Part shown: in pieces, positions 1 to 12,775 of the stretch
Numbering within the stretch: position 1 is the first letter of the stretch
Layout: every line of letters begins with the position of its first letter
From: Rhynchosporium graminicola
Taxonomy: Eukaryota; Ascomycota; Leotiomycetes; Helotiales; Ploettnerulaceae
Assembly (NCBI GenBank): GCA_900074885.1
Contig: FJUW01000010.1
Location: forward strand, 620,001-684,000
Direction of reading: 5' to 3'
Length of the DNA stretch: 64,000 nucleotides
The notes under the pieces: generated by a model
Told to the model about the DNA's origin: nothing
The model's database searches: none
Seen by the model: only the letters and a program-made list of their open reading frames with translations
Position numbers and translations under genes: made by a program

Positions 1-3000
1 AGCGTAGGCGTTGTGGAGCTCCTCGAACAAGATGAAAGACCTACATTTATACTAGATTTGGCCGATCCGAGCAACTTCACGCCAGGGAGCCCATTGCAAT
101 TATTATTTTCAAATGCGGCACTGAAGGCTCATGGACCGGTTCTAGACATGTAGGTGACCGGGAAAGCCAGCATTTCTTTTTGTGGATGTGTCGAGGAATT
201 CTTGAGACATGTATTATATTTCTCCCGCACTCTCTGGATATAGCCGTCACTGACGCTCTCGATACCTAGGGTTGTGGGACAAGCAGATTTGGATAGTCCT
301 GGGGTTGCTGTGATAAACGATTTTCCAGAATTCAAAGCATGGGCATTAAGTTTTGTTAAGAACGGTGAAAGCCTAGACGTTTGCCTTCCCTCAATGAAGT
401 ACGCAGGGTTTACGTGGAATTGTAGCACTCTGAGAAAGCGATTGCGACTCATCAGTGGCAGCAGCAACACCAGTATAGTCGCGATACCACCAGGAAGCAA
501 TTCTAATGGAGCTCCAAGCAGTTCATCAACTGTGAGCGAGAGGTTACGCGGAACAATAACCACCCGTCTTGCTCAATCACCTTTAGTTCGATCGACCGAG
601 CCCGGGGATTACTTTGGCGATGCTGCTTCAATCACTAGGTCCCCAATAAGCTTTCCATCACAGCACGACATTTCCGATCTAGTTTCGCCAAGCGCAGAGC
701 TGGAGAATGGACCTCCAAAACAGGCCATGCTTGCTCACCAAAGCGAAGCTTTGACGAACGAGCTGATGCGGAGTCGATATCCGGACAACCCTTGCTTTGA
801 CTGGACAAGAATCCCTCTGTCTGCTGCTCTTCCCAAGCATGTACAGTTTGCCCGATCCATTGACTGGGCTTCCACTGCTCTTGGTCCCATGGAGGACTGG
901 TCGTTTGATTTGCGTGCGATGTGTAACCTGTATGAATTCTCTATCAAGGCTTCGAGCTGCCATTGCGATTTTCTTTACCTCCGTACATCAGCACTTGCTA
1001 ATACACTATGATTGCAGAATCATGGGAAGCCCGCACCCGGCCGCGATGTAGTAAGTGGTTTCCGAGTTCTCATTGTTGATCTGAGTCCAAGATCTATTAA
1101 CATTCCTCGGGAATCTGGAAAACCCAATTTGAGATCCAGAATATCTTGAGATCGTAAGGGAATGCTAACTTCTAGCTCTTCCGCAGCTGGGGTGACGAAT
1201 ACATTGCAATTTACAATGAGGTGATTTTGTTGAGCAAAGATCTGGGTGTGGGAGCTGATGTGAGCAGGCTTATATTCTCTTGGCAGGCCAAAAGCATCCC
1301 CAATTGATGGTAAGACATATCGCTGTCCCAGAGCCGTGGGCATGTGTAATAGCAAGGCTGATACCAGTCCGTAGGGACAAAGTTATAAAGTAGCGTGGGC
1401 AGAGATATGGTCAGAAATTGAAGGCGTGTTTGACAATGGAAGATACTCTGGCCAATCGACAATGAAAGACGATGACTGCCTCTTTTTAAAACGGAACGGT
1501 TATCTGGAAGAGTCCTACTTTTCCTGGTCAATCGTTCCTCTCATTGGCGACGATGGCTCGGTTGTGGGACTTTACAATCCTGCGTTTGAGAAGACTCGAC
1601 GGAAGATTGCCGAAAGGCGGATGTTGACTTTAAGAGAGGTTGGGGAGAAAACTGCCAATGCTCGGGAAGTCAAGAGCTTCTGGGGACAAGTTCTGAAGGG
1701 GCTCGAGTACAATGGTATGAATTGATTCGATGTACACAACATCCACCACTAACAGAATGCAGAGTACGATGTGCCATTTGCTTTTCTTTACTCGGTCAGT
1801 GAAGAGAGCGACAATGACTTGGGCTCAATGCACTCTGGATCTCTTGCCCAAACACCGCTGTGTACTCTCGAAGGCACATTAGGCGTTCCTCCCGATCACA
1901 GGGCAGTGGCAAGTCCGCTCGATTTGAAAGCTAGTGACGAGAGCTTTGCCCCCTATTTGCGAGAGTCTATGAGGTACAACAAGACAATCTTGTTGACTAC
2001 TGAAGATGGCACTCTGTCTTCAGACCTAATTCAAGGCCTTGAGTGGAGGGGATTTGGAGACCCATGCCGCGCAGCTGTTGTCTGTCCTATTCACCCCACT
2101 ACAGGAGAAACCATTCTTGGATTTTTGGTCATGGGAATCAACCCTAGGCGGCCTTATGATGACGACTATAGCCTCTTCATTCAATTATTGGGGCGTCAGT
2201 TAGCAACCTCGATGGCATCCGTTGTGCTTTTCGAGGAGGAGATTCGACGAGGTCAACGAGCTGCTCAACTTGCAGCACTTGACCGGCAAGAGTTGTCCAA
2301 ACAGCTCGATTTACGGACCAAGGAAGCTGTCGAGAGCGAAACCAGGTTCACACGGATGGCTGAGTTCGCGCCAGTTGGAATGTTCATTGCAGATGGTTCT
2401 GGCGCCATCACGTACAGCAACGACACATGGTGGGAGATCTCGAGACATCCAAGAGGTGTAAACAGCGCAAACACTTGGATGGATAGCATCAAAGACGAAG
2501 ATCGCGAAGGCGTTGAATTCATCTGGAAGAAGCTTGTCCATAAAAAGACTGCTGTGACGCACGAGTTCCGATTCAAAACCCCATGGCAAGATCGTAACGG
2601 CAATCGAAGTGATACATGGGTCTTGATGAGCGCCTACCGTACGTAAGATTTCGCCATGAATCCTCCCCTTGATCTGTTTTGAAAATGAGGACACGGCTGC
2701 ATTCTCCATTCCGTGCCTGAAGTAGTCTAAGCAGAAGAATACTAATATCGCGTATAGCTGAGAGAGATCCTGACGGCAAGCTGAAAAGCGTCTTCGGCAG
2801 CATAACCAATATCAGCCAGCAGAAGCTGGCTGAGGACTTCCAAAAGCGGAGAATGGAAGAAGCTATTGAGATGAAGCGACAACAAGAAAATTTCATCGAC
2901 ATGACTTCACACGAAATGCGAAATCCTCTCTCAGCGATTCTCCAATGCAGTGATGAGATCACCTCCTCCCTCATGGAATTCAGGGCCGCCGAGGAGGGCT

Positions 3001-4625
3001 CAAGGTCACCTCTAAAGCTCCTAGAAACTTTGGAGAACAGTATCGATGCCTCACAGACAATTGCGCTCTGTGCACAACATCAGGTTAGTAGTAATGTAGC
3101 TTCGAAAATAGGCTGGATTTAATTCGAGTATCCAGAAACGCATCGTTGACGATATTTTAACACTCTCAAAGCTTGATTCGGCTTTGTTAGTTGTTACACC
3201 CGTTGCTGTGCAACCTGTAGGTCTAACCCCTATCTCAGATAAACTGCGCTCAGCTCATTCTTTCAGGTTGCCGTTGTTCAGCGAGCCCTGAAAATGTTCG
3301 AAGGAGAGTTAGAATCGAATGATATCGCCATGGAGTTCAGGATGGAAAAGTCTTACATGGACTTGGGTATAGACTGGGTTAAGCTCGACCCCTCAAGATT
3401 GCTGCAGGTTTTGATAAACCTCACGACGAACGCTATCAAATTTACTCACGGCCAGGAGAAGCGAACCATTGTCGTCAGTGTTGGTGCAAGTCTTGAACGT
3501 CCTGGTGGCAACGAGTCAGACGTGTCATATTTTCCAACCCGTTCAAAGAGGAAGAACATGGTAACAGAGGATCCGGAATGGGGAACCGGCGACGAGATCC
3601 ATCTGCACTTCGCTGTGCAGGACACAGGGCGAGGTCTTGACGCAAAGGAAAAGACACTTCTATTTCAACGGTTCAGCCAAGCATCTCCACGGACACACGT
3701 CCAATACGGAGGCTCTGGTCTAGGCCTATTCATCTCGAGGGAATTAACAGAACTTCAAGGAGGCGAAATCGGGGTATCCTCGGAACGAGGGGTCGGCAGC
3801 ACCTTCGCCTTCTACATCAAAGCACGAAAGCTTGAAGGATTTGCGGAGGATACACCACTTTCTTCCACGATCAGCTCACTGCGAAAAAGTTCTTCGAATG
3901 CCGCTGTCACAATCGAGAGTAAGAAGAACTCGTCGGGTGACGCCGTTCACCGGTCGCATACTACCGGAAGCCGACAACGTTCGACCATGACTCCGCCAGC
4001 CACTTCCCCGCAACCACAGCCAGCAAATGACGTCCGAATGGATCATGCGAAGATAAGGATTCTCATTGTAGAAGACAACCTTGTCAATCAAAAAGTTCTA
4101 CAAAAGTCTTTGAAGAATCAGGGATTTATCACGGAGCTTGCAAATCATGGTGGAGAGGCACTTGAATTCATTAAGACAACGAGTTTCTGGAAAGGTCGAG
4201 AAGAGGACGGAGTTGAGTTGGCAGTCGTTTTGATGGACCTAGAGGTACGTATCATGGCCACCAACAGGCACTACCTGCTGATAATTTTAGATGCCGACAA
4301 TGGATGGCTTAACTTGTACAAGAACAATCAGAGACCTCGAGGTAGACGGGACCATTGTGAAACACATACCCATCATAGCAGTCACAGCCAATGCAAGGCT
4401 AGAGCAGATCGAGACGGCGCTTACTGCTGGCATGGTAAGCAATCTTGACTTTTGCACGTGCCCTATTACTAACAAATATATTTTACTTAGGATAATGTTG
4501 TCTCGAAGCCTTTTAGAATGCCAGAACTCATCCCCAAAGTTTACGAACTCGTTGCAAAGAGCAAATCGGCAATAGATTCGTCTACGAACGTAGACACGGA
4601 AGAATCAGATGTACCACCACTATAG
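1..4625 (+). CDS. Hybrid sensor histidine kinase, 5'-partial, 12 exons
   Basis: Cytosolic phosphorelay sensor: autophosphorylates a His, then passes phosphate to its own receiver Asp and on to an HPt protein. Exons 1-149, 270-929, 1018-1050, 1187-1220, 1268-1309, 1375-1714, 1763-2638, 2758-3083, 3136-3216, 3267-4244, 4291-4434, 4491-4625; all GT-AG and in phase, 1265 visible residues. Order: N-terminal input region, GAF-like segment (~475-600), PAS-like segment (~617-735, MAEFAPVGMFIADG), HisKA with HEMRNPL (His ~763), HATPase with NLTTNAIKF (~898) and DTGRGL (~965), receiver with VEDN (~1116), phospho-acceptor in LMDLEMPTMDG (~1169) and VVSKPF lysine (~1224). No membrane helix seen. The start lies left of the window. 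The first intron (150-269) is the least certain. The fungal class was not assigned. Confidence 0.9.
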
Positions 4626-7514
4626 ACACGGCTAGACTTGCATGAAATTGTATTAGGAATCATAAACCTCTAGAGAGATTGGTAGGCGGAGTTGGCAGAG
4701 TTGGTGGAGTGCATGGCGTTGGTAGCATTTCACTTGAGAAAAGTTCAGGATATACCATCATTGGTGGCTTTGGATGAAGTCATTTTGTTGCATCTAGGGA
4801 TGTGACAACTCCCAACTCTGTGGACTTGGATGAGATGGATGAACAAGAGCTTCGTACATATACTTTACTAACAGCATTATGATGAGACAATTGAAGGTTA
4901 GATGCTGCACTATTGCAGTCCCGAGGGGAGCGGATTTGAATCTGGGCTATGAGTTTTGAGCTCGAGGAAGGCATAGTTGACTTCTGAACTCTGGATTTCA
5001 GCTGGACTTGGTCCCCTCAAGTTTGCCACATTCTCATGGATATTGAAACCGCGCGAGTTTTCTATGTTTGAGGACTATGGCATTATTGGAAGATCGCCTT
5101 CAACACGCGACCATCTTCCAAGCGTTCGCAGATGCTTAATAATGGTGATGATAAGGTGCTTTCAGGCGGCACGGTATGTAACAGTCCATAACGTGATTAC
5201 CGCATCTCCAATGTCTCGCTTATCCTGCCTTTCTCCGAGCTGTTTGTGTCACGTCTCGCGATTCGGCACTTTTAGCTGCTTGCAAGTCCTGACTTCATTA
5301 TTTGTTCTATACCCAAATAGCGAAATGATCGAGAATAATCTCGGTGAGAACTTTTCGGTGAGTAAATTGACACACTCGTCAGATTTCTGGTAGGCTTCTT
5401 GGGCGTTCCTATACTCGGAGTTTTACTATTTCATTCCTTTACGAGTACTCATGGCACCTCATTGGCGATGCTTTGGCTTTGTATGCTTCGAGAATGACTT
5501 GGTTTTCGCAATTCGCGACATGATTTCATGGATGGACAACTTATTGGATTTAGCTGACTACGAAGGCGGGGGGTTAACCTGTAGTCGACTCGTGTTGCTT
5601 TTCTGGTTGGTCAGTCTTTGTTTGGGGTCCAAGGAGCATATTCTAATCTAGTCTAGCTAGTGTCGAAAGCATTTATTGGAAGTTCATTTAGTAAATTCCT
5701 TTCTTTGCTCTACCGCGAGGATCTAGTTCCAATGCGCACCTCATGGGCTGTTAATCTAAATCACTGTCACAAGAGGCGTACAGCTGCAGCTACCACAGCT
5801 GTGCGCCATTCTGCCATTCCAGGTAGCCAATATTGACTTCAAATATTTGTGCATTTCATTGGGGTGTAGGTTCTTTTGGTCCTGCTGCAGTGAAGGACTC
5901 GCTGCTGCTGTTGTAAAGCTTTCGGGCCGCCGCTTTCAGAAGATGCAGCTGTGCCAACCCCTTCTTCCCTACCTCTCTTCGCCAATTTTGTGACCATACA
6001 TGCTGAAATTTCGAGGATGTACTGTCCGACGACAACTCTTAATGCAATCACCTGTTACGCCCTCTGTTCTCCGAACGAGCTCGTGTTTCTTGAAGCCTGT
6101 TCCAAAAGTACAAGACCAAAAAGCCTTACATTTGAGCGAGCGATTGGATCTCGGCATGAACATTGCCAACTCTAAGTATTGCACAGTGCAATGAGCCCTT
6201 CCGTGATCCAGCCGTGACAACAAGAGCAATTAGTCAAACCGTGGAAGCTGCTCATCAAACCCACTTTGAGACACAGCACGAAAAGTAATGCCAATTCTAC
6301 CCACAGAGCATGCCGCGGCGGGTCATTCTAAGAATGTTCTCTTTCAACTTCTAAGCATGCGCTAGGCTGTATGAGCTCACAAATATCATCAAAATGGCGA
6401 GGATTTTTGATGCCTTGCACCATTCCCAGCGCCTCCAGCTCATTCTCTGAGGAACGAGGCGAGGTGCTAACTAAAACTTTTCTCAAATGAGTTCCAATTC
6501 TGTAGAAGGCTTTTGTTCTCGTCGGATTGACGAGCAACAAATACTAGATTATATCGTTTCACGGTATCGTACTTCCCCAACGGGACTGTAGCTGTTGGGG
6601 GTTCTAATAATGGGGCTCTAACACGTATGTATCAGTATCAGTCTCATCAAATATTTACATGGGAGATAGAAAGCGTGTCCTTGCTTGCAAATTCAGCATA
6701 GCATATATGCTCATCTATGCCCAGGCCGATAGGACGAAAGTGTCTAAAGGTCATGCTTGTCGAGAGCGCGTGTGATACTTTCTTCTGCTCCCGATGGTGT
6801 GAGCACGATTTTAGGTCTTTGAATGGTGGGATTCGGTCCAGGGATGATTAACTGCATATTTGGTAAGACTCTGGCCAGGATATTGTGGCAAGTCAAGTAC
6901 TGGAGAAGAGTGAAATTGACGCTATGAGTTTTCTCTTGGAAAACGCTTATGGTCCAGCCCAGGCTATGAATTTTGAACTCGAGAAGGCTTGCGAAAGCCT
7001 TGATATCCGTTCCTGTTGATAAGGGACATGGGTTTCTCAAGCTAGCTCTATGATATTTTACAGTGGGTGTCCCTGATGTGTTTACATATCTAAGATGGGT
7101 TTCAAAGATTCGCTTATGGATTGCTGGGGCAGCTAGCTCAGTTGCTTCTGAGTGGATAAGACGTGCGGTGGGAGTAGTGAACATTATCAATCATTGTTGC
7201 TCGTTTTTTTTTATAATTATTTTTTCATCTTGTTGAATTATCTGTTAGGCATTATCACACTCTGTATGTTGTGGTTGTCCGCCCATATCAAAAATCTCGC
7301 TTGCCTTTTCTTACAATCACCCAAGTCCCATTTACGCTGTGAGACGCTTTAAATATGTAATTCTATTTCCGTTTCCTACGTGAAATACATGTATATTAGC
7401 GAGTTGGAGTTGCACAAGTCTCTACTCTGGAGTAGCACTCCCACCCCCCTTCCGGTTTGAACGTTGAAATGTGAGCCCTAGTGCACTTGTAAGACCCCCG
7501 ATCATCATCCCCGA
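4626..7514. other. Gene-free decayed DNA
   Basis: Downstream of the histidine kinase no frame of credible length has coding character. The longest open stretches (4977-5393 plus, 6744-7190 minus) match no family I recognise and lack splice structure. Probably old decayed sequence. Confidence 0.5.
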
Positions 7515-7732
7515 TGTCTATACCGAGGTTCGCGAATATACAGGAGCATCAACTACCGTGGAAAGTGGCAAAGTAGATTCCTGAGCAGAATGATAAGCCT
7601 TTTGAGGATCTCAAGGCGTTTTTCGATGTGAATGATACGGGACAGCTGGTTGAGCCTAATGTCTCTGTGCCGATGGAGAAGAGTGCGAATCCTGGGGAGA
7701 CGGAGACGGCTGAGTCGCTTGAGTTCTTTTGA
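7515..7732 (+). pseudogene. Possible C-terminal relic of an unknown protein
   Basis: One frame reads about 71 residues with a single internal TAG and ends in TGA. It is acidic and protein-like (for example FEDLKAFFDVND, then QLVEPNVSV) with good codon character, unlike its surroundings. No recognisable upstream portion is present. I do not recognise the family; it could be a chance open stretch. Confidence 0.25.
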
Positions 7733-7907
7733 TATTAATTGGAGGTGTAAGAATATTCTGGACACGGTTGTTCACCTCGCTATCGTAAGGAGTAACAGTC
7801 TCACCTTGTAAAGCGGATCATCCTATGCTTATATCCTTATCTTCAAGTCAATGGTGAGCTGAAGTTGGAACTAGCGCTTCAAGAGAGCATTGAATAGGAC
7901 TTACCTG

Positions 7908-8345
7908 TTGCCATCTGTCTCACCAACATCGGCTTCAACGAGGATGATCAATCCCGCTCGGCGTGCCTGTGCTACCAGGAAGCTGTCTTTGAGTGCTGTG
8001 GCATTTCCGTAGTGCGCAAGTTCCTGCACGTGTTGGTTGGCCAAGCGAGGCGCCTGTTGCCATGTTCCCCTGAGAATTTGTAAGTGAAGTTTTCTCAGTC
8101 AAGTCCGGAATTCTAAATGCCTACCTCAAAGATGTGATCGATTTCTAGTCCGGCCTTCCGCTCTCTCTCTATTGCTAGGCTTGGCTATGGAAATGCAATC
8201 CTAGATTTGGGTGGATCTGAGAATCGCATGCAGTGCAAGACTGTTGTAGTTGTCTAGTTCGATGCGATGTAGATGCTCTTTGACCGTTTACTCTGAGGTG
8301 AATGTATCGTCCTATAGGAAGTTCGATTGTTCTATTGCGTTGAGC
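7908..8345 (-). pseudogene. Amidase-signature family relic, N-terminal part only
   Basis: Three short stretches in different frames resemble consecutive parts of the N-terminus of fungal amidases (AS family, Ser-cisSer-Lys hydrolases): DDTFTSE then VKEHLHRIELDNYNSLALHA (~8200-8340), SIAKPSNRERAEG (~8130-8180), and ALKDSFLVAQARRAGLIILV (~7930-7990). Stop codons and frame changes separate them. One ~52-nt intron may survive at 8075-8126. The catalytic glycine/serine-rich core is absent, so only about a fifth of a ~550-residue enzyme remains. Clearly non-functional as read. The assignment rests on remembered family resemblance. Confidence 0.5.
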
Positions 8346-10560
8346 GCCAAAGGAACCAATATGTGAAGCAACTGGAAGGTAGACATTGGTGTGTATATCT
8401 CCACTCAGCCGGAAGAATACGAGCGAAAGCCTGACGGCTAAGAGATTGAGAAATTTCTGTTTCGTAGGGAAATTCATGTATATGGCTTTTGTTTATCTCG
8501 ACTGAATTCTGCTTTTAGTTGTTGTAGTCCAGGCGAGGAGGAGAAGCCAAGGCTATTTTCTCCATCGTACTGAATGTTTGTGTGACAACTCAGCTGTTGG
8601 AGAGATTGACTCGGCACGAGTACAGAGGCTGGGCTGCTTCATCAGTGGTGAAGTAAGAGCTAAGTTGACGTCTGAAATCCGAGAATTGCATAGGACTTGT
8701 TGATAATGATAGTGATAACTAAAAGTCACGAAAGTATTACAGAACTTCGTTCTTCGCTTTACTGGACACAATTCGGCTCAGGCCGATATTGATATCTGCG
8801 GCATCATAATCGCTCCAAAGCATGTGAAAACAATTTGTCATCTAGCCTGTCCAGGCAAGAGCGGCCATAAATTGGAAGAAAAAGTGTGTAATAAGTCATA
8901 GATACGTACTCGCCTACATTCATGTTCTATTTTAATAACAATTGATTCAAGAACATATTCTCACCACCTCGTGTCCCTCTGCTATGTTGCGTAAGCAAAG
9001 TTAGGAGTTAGGCTGTGTCTTGATCGAAGAAATAGTCTTTATCATCTAGCATACGTCCAGCTGAAATGCATAGTAACCCTGCAGTACTGACAAGCATCAT
9101 ACGAGAAAAATACACTGATCCTAGGGGCTATGGTCTTTTTGGAATCAACGTCTTCAAGCTTATCATTATCGTTCGGAGAGTTCGTTACTCCTATGGAGAT
9201 GTTGTTAGCTCTGTATCGCTAGTGTAGCAGTATTTGAGTGACTAGATAGTATCTATCATAAATCTTATGGTGATAAAATTCTATCAAAATTTCGAATAAC
9301 ATAGGACGAATATGATATAAAGTATTAGTAATGCTTTATCTTTACTCATGAGTTCAATAAGGAGTACGGTTACCAAGATCATGACCAAGGAACGAAAGCA
9401 AGCGGTGGTGAAGCGATTCCTATCAACTGAATATTACGTCTCGACCCAATCTCGATGCATGTCAGACCTGATAAGCCTGCAAGGAAGAAACGCCCTTTCA
9501 TACCCCAACACGAATAGCAGATGCTTACTGTTACGTCAGCAGCTAAAGTGATGGACCAGCAAGGCGCTGAGCTGATTGCCGATGTTATCTCGCGTACCGG
9601 GGGTTGTGATACGAGAACAGGACATGTTATATCTGTACGTGGTATGTGGTACATAGGCTGAAGTCAGCACGATAACGTGGTAGGTACCTTCTCTTCTCGT
9701 CCAATACTTGAAAGTGCCTCGTCTCTCGAATAAGGAATGCCATATCTAGAGCTAGATCAGTAGGCAGGCCAAGTGTATTCCGTCACAAGGCCACAAGGCA
9801 TACACACACCTAAAGTCAGCTTTGTATCACGCACAAAAGCTTAGACATGCCACTTTGTCCCGATTAAATAAAGCGACTACCCAACACGCCACTTGATTCT
9901 TCATTAGGGTATTCGATCCGTAAGCTGAGGCTAGCCTTGTTAGAGTGCTTTTCTGATACTATTCTTAGGAGACCATTTCGTTGATATAAAAGTGTCTCCT
10001 TATTCAACTTTCGCATGATTTCGCTACGAGGTCTTCTCTTGGCACCTACGCTTCGGGGCCTCGGACTTCGCATTCGCAGCGGTCAACTCGAGGCTATATT
10101 CTACCTAGGTAGGGTAGGCCACAGCTAAATGGCCATACGCTAATATTGTAGTAACTTGGCGACTGAATCTAGAGAACTACCCCTTCTCTAGAGGAGCCAA
10201 TTAATTTAGCTGAAGAGTGAGTGATTTGACCCATTGGAATGGCAAACTTGGCATGTAGGATGCTGTCGAAGCTTTACGGGCGATTTGATTGTTAAAGAAA
10301 CATTTCAAGGCTATCACCATGCCTAGGGAGCGTTTATGAACAGCAATTTTAGAACTGAAGGAATACAGTAGCTCGACCTCCACACCAAATGCGAAAAGGG
10401 CACGCATTTCTAAAAAGGTAAGACGAGGAAACATTTCCATGACGAGCCATTGCGAGAAAGGAATGTTGATAGATAAGAGTCGCTTAAATTGACTAGCAGG
10501 ACTGACAGCAGCCGATTGATCGATATGCGTACAGCCTCACCTGCTGGAATCGCCGCGCCG
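8346..10560. other. Gene-free region
   Basis: No coding stretch, RNA gene or repeat that I can support. Short open frames on both strands have no family resemblance. AT content is moderate, without the extreme TpA richness of the transposons further along. Confidence 0.5.
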
Positions 10561-11679
10561 TTAGATCGGCTTGACTTTGATTTGATTCAATTTCGCATGC
10601 TCGACTAAAAATCCGCCACCTTGCGCAGTCCCAGTCTTGTTCGCGGTTGTCGTGAAATACTTCGCAGATGTCTGATTGCCTCTTAAGACCCACTCGAGCC
10701 ACCTCGTTGCCGCGACGGCGTACTCCCCGGCGTGAGGCTTCCAAAAGGTACCCCCATGGCCAACGGATGGGAGAATACCCTTCCATTTTGGGGTACTAGC
10801 AGGAATGTTCGTATAGTCTCGCTCGCCCTATCGACTGTCAGTTCTGTAAAAGAGTTTGTTAAAGTAATTCAAAAGCTCACATTAGGTGCGGCAATGTCCT
10901 CTGGGCCACCAAAGAAGTAGAAGATTGGGTTTTTGATCCTAGCCACAATATCGAGTAAGGGTCTCGTAGCGATCGTATCATTGCGTACGCCCGAATCAAA
11001 GATTCCGATGTATTTGATCTCTTTACTTTGATCCTGGGCGAAGTAGGACTGAATCGCACCACAGCTATGTCCCGCAGCGGCAAGACGTGTAGCATCTACA
11101 TTGGTATATTTGCCGGTGCCAGCATTCTTAACAATCCAAGCTGCTGCTTCGACTAGGCCTTGCGGGGAGGGCCACAGCGTGTAAGCTATAGCTTCAGGCA
11201 TTTCTGGTCCATCGGGAATTCCATCCGCTATGATCATGAACCCGTGAGAGGCGACCTCAAGAAGAAAGGTACCAAAGACAGTGCTATAGGTACTCGAGTT
11301 AGAAGGGGTTGACAAGAGTTTCGTAAGCAATAGACATTGCTCGTGGAGAATAGGAGAAGGTCGAGGTCGAACTCTACCTGTTCCTTGTACACGCTGTCTG
11401 GCCCCAGAGGAGGACAGGAAGCTTGAGGCCCGGAGGTGGGGATATAGGCGCAAATATAGTGTGGTTCCTTAGGGTATCATCGAGCGTATATGACTGTAAA
11501 GTGGTTAGAAAATAAGATCAGACGAGTTGTTAGGCGATTTATGTACTGCTGGGTATGGACCTGTTCCCTGATCAGACTGAGTAAGGTTGAGCTGTGTCTG
11601 GTTGAACTGGGTCTGACGGAGAGTTAGCTCCTAAGGCTGAACCGGCGAGAGCTAACTGGACGACACAGATGAGCTTCAT
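10561..11679 (-). pseudogene. Secreted alpha/beta hydrolase (lipase/esterase-like), frameshifted in exon 1
   Basis: Exons 11547-11679, 11378-11493, 10881-11283 and 10561-10827, with introns of 53, 94 and 53 nt. Exon 1 opens with a signal peptide (MKLICVVQLALAGSALG), so an extracellular hydrolase is expected. Later exons give VLLWGQTAC, FLLEVASHGF, the nucleophile elbow AAGHSCGA (Ser in GHSCG), FFGGPEDIAAPN and, near the end, SVGHGGTFWKPHAGEY with the likely catalytic His. The family is common among fungal secreted esterases with unknown substrate. Oddity: the signal-peptide frame meets TGA at about 11568. The frame that continues into exon 2 (QTQFNQTQLNLTQ, then DQGTGPYPA) is offset by one base, and exon 1 has one nucleotide too many. 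Either a real frameshift or an assembly indel; everything after exon 1 is intact. Confidence 0.7.
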
Positions 11680-12604
11680 GATTGAGAAACTCGTTGCCTC
11701 ACGTAGTATGATTGATGTCTCCAAGCACAGGAGAGTAGAAGGAAGGGCAGTCAATCTGTATATATGTCGCTTCTTGCTAGGTTTCAACTTTCTGTTACCG
11801 ATATGCTTTCAGTAAGCATTACGGGGGAAATTGCCTATTTCGCTATGTTTTCCGATAACTTTAAAAAATGAGCAAGTGTACTGACTGTACTTGGTATTTA
11901 GGATTTGAATAGCCCCCTACCCTGTCGATTGATTCTACCAGTAGTACCGTGGGTTCTCCTGCAAGTTGAAACCCTTTCTAATTAAACCATCTATTGGACA
12001 TACTTCGTACAGATAGTATACTCGAGTATATTATACATTTTCAGGGGTGTGAACACTAACTATATGCTCTGCAATGCTGCTTTAACAATTTCTCCTATTA
12101 TTTCGTACGGAGGTATACCTTCCTCTACGGAGGTACAGGCCCTGGTGGGCCTTAAGTTTAGGCTTACCGCTTTCTTTCTGCCTACACAATCCTCACCTTA
12201 AATCGTCAGTCTGCCCCCTCGTCACTTCATGAATTTCCTATACTAGACTAGATCTGTAAATATTAATTTTATCTTTAGATATTATCGTTAGATAGCCCGT
12301 GAGTGGTTACTGTATATAGATTTCAATTAGATAGCTCGTGCCTGTAGTGACTTCGGTGCACGGATCGGCCTTAACCTGTCATTAAAATCGCTTAATTTTA
12401 GTGAGGAATCGTGATTTTGCTAATTTCTTCAACTTCCAACTAAAGTATCATACTAGTAAGAGCAAATTTAGGAGTTCCTATTTGAAGTCAAGTACTATCA
12501 TGTACAATTAGATCTCAAGAGATTCTATATAGTGTAATATAGTGTAATTTATGAAGACTAATACTTAACTATCAAACTAATCATATCAGGGATGACTTTT
12601 GGTG
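11680..12604. other. Gene-free AT-rich region
   Basis: Upstream of the hydrolase signal peptide. AT-rich, with many stops in all frames. It may hold the hydrolase promoter; no specific element is supportable. Confidence 0.45.
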
Positions 12605-12775
12605 GTACTGTACTATCCCCATCCCCCTGAGTAAGTCAAAGTGGAGAATAATCCCCGCAAGGAAGGGCTTCTGCCCAATCTGGGGATTACGGAGAATCTG
12701 CCAGAAACTGGATCAAACTCAAGATCTCCACTTTGAAATAAACCAGGGGGAAGATACTGTAGTATTTGGGGTAAA
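12605..12775. repeat. Hairpin element, MITE-like
   Basis: About 170 bp that folds on itself. The left arm (12621-12646, CCCCCTGAGTAAG then TCAAAGTGGAGA) is nearly the reverse complement of the right arm (12731-12757, TCTCCACTTTGAAA then CCAGGGGG). A second inner pair, ATAATCCCC and GGGGATTA, lies inside. The outer flanks (TACTGTACTAT and ATACTGTAGTAT) extend the symmetry imperfectly. No coding capacity. It fits a small non-autonomous inverted-repeat transposon; no clear target duplication was seen. Confidence 0.5.

Noticed and set aside
6744..7190. 148-codon open frame on minus
   Set aside because: No family resemblance, no splice structure, and the surrounding region is decayed.
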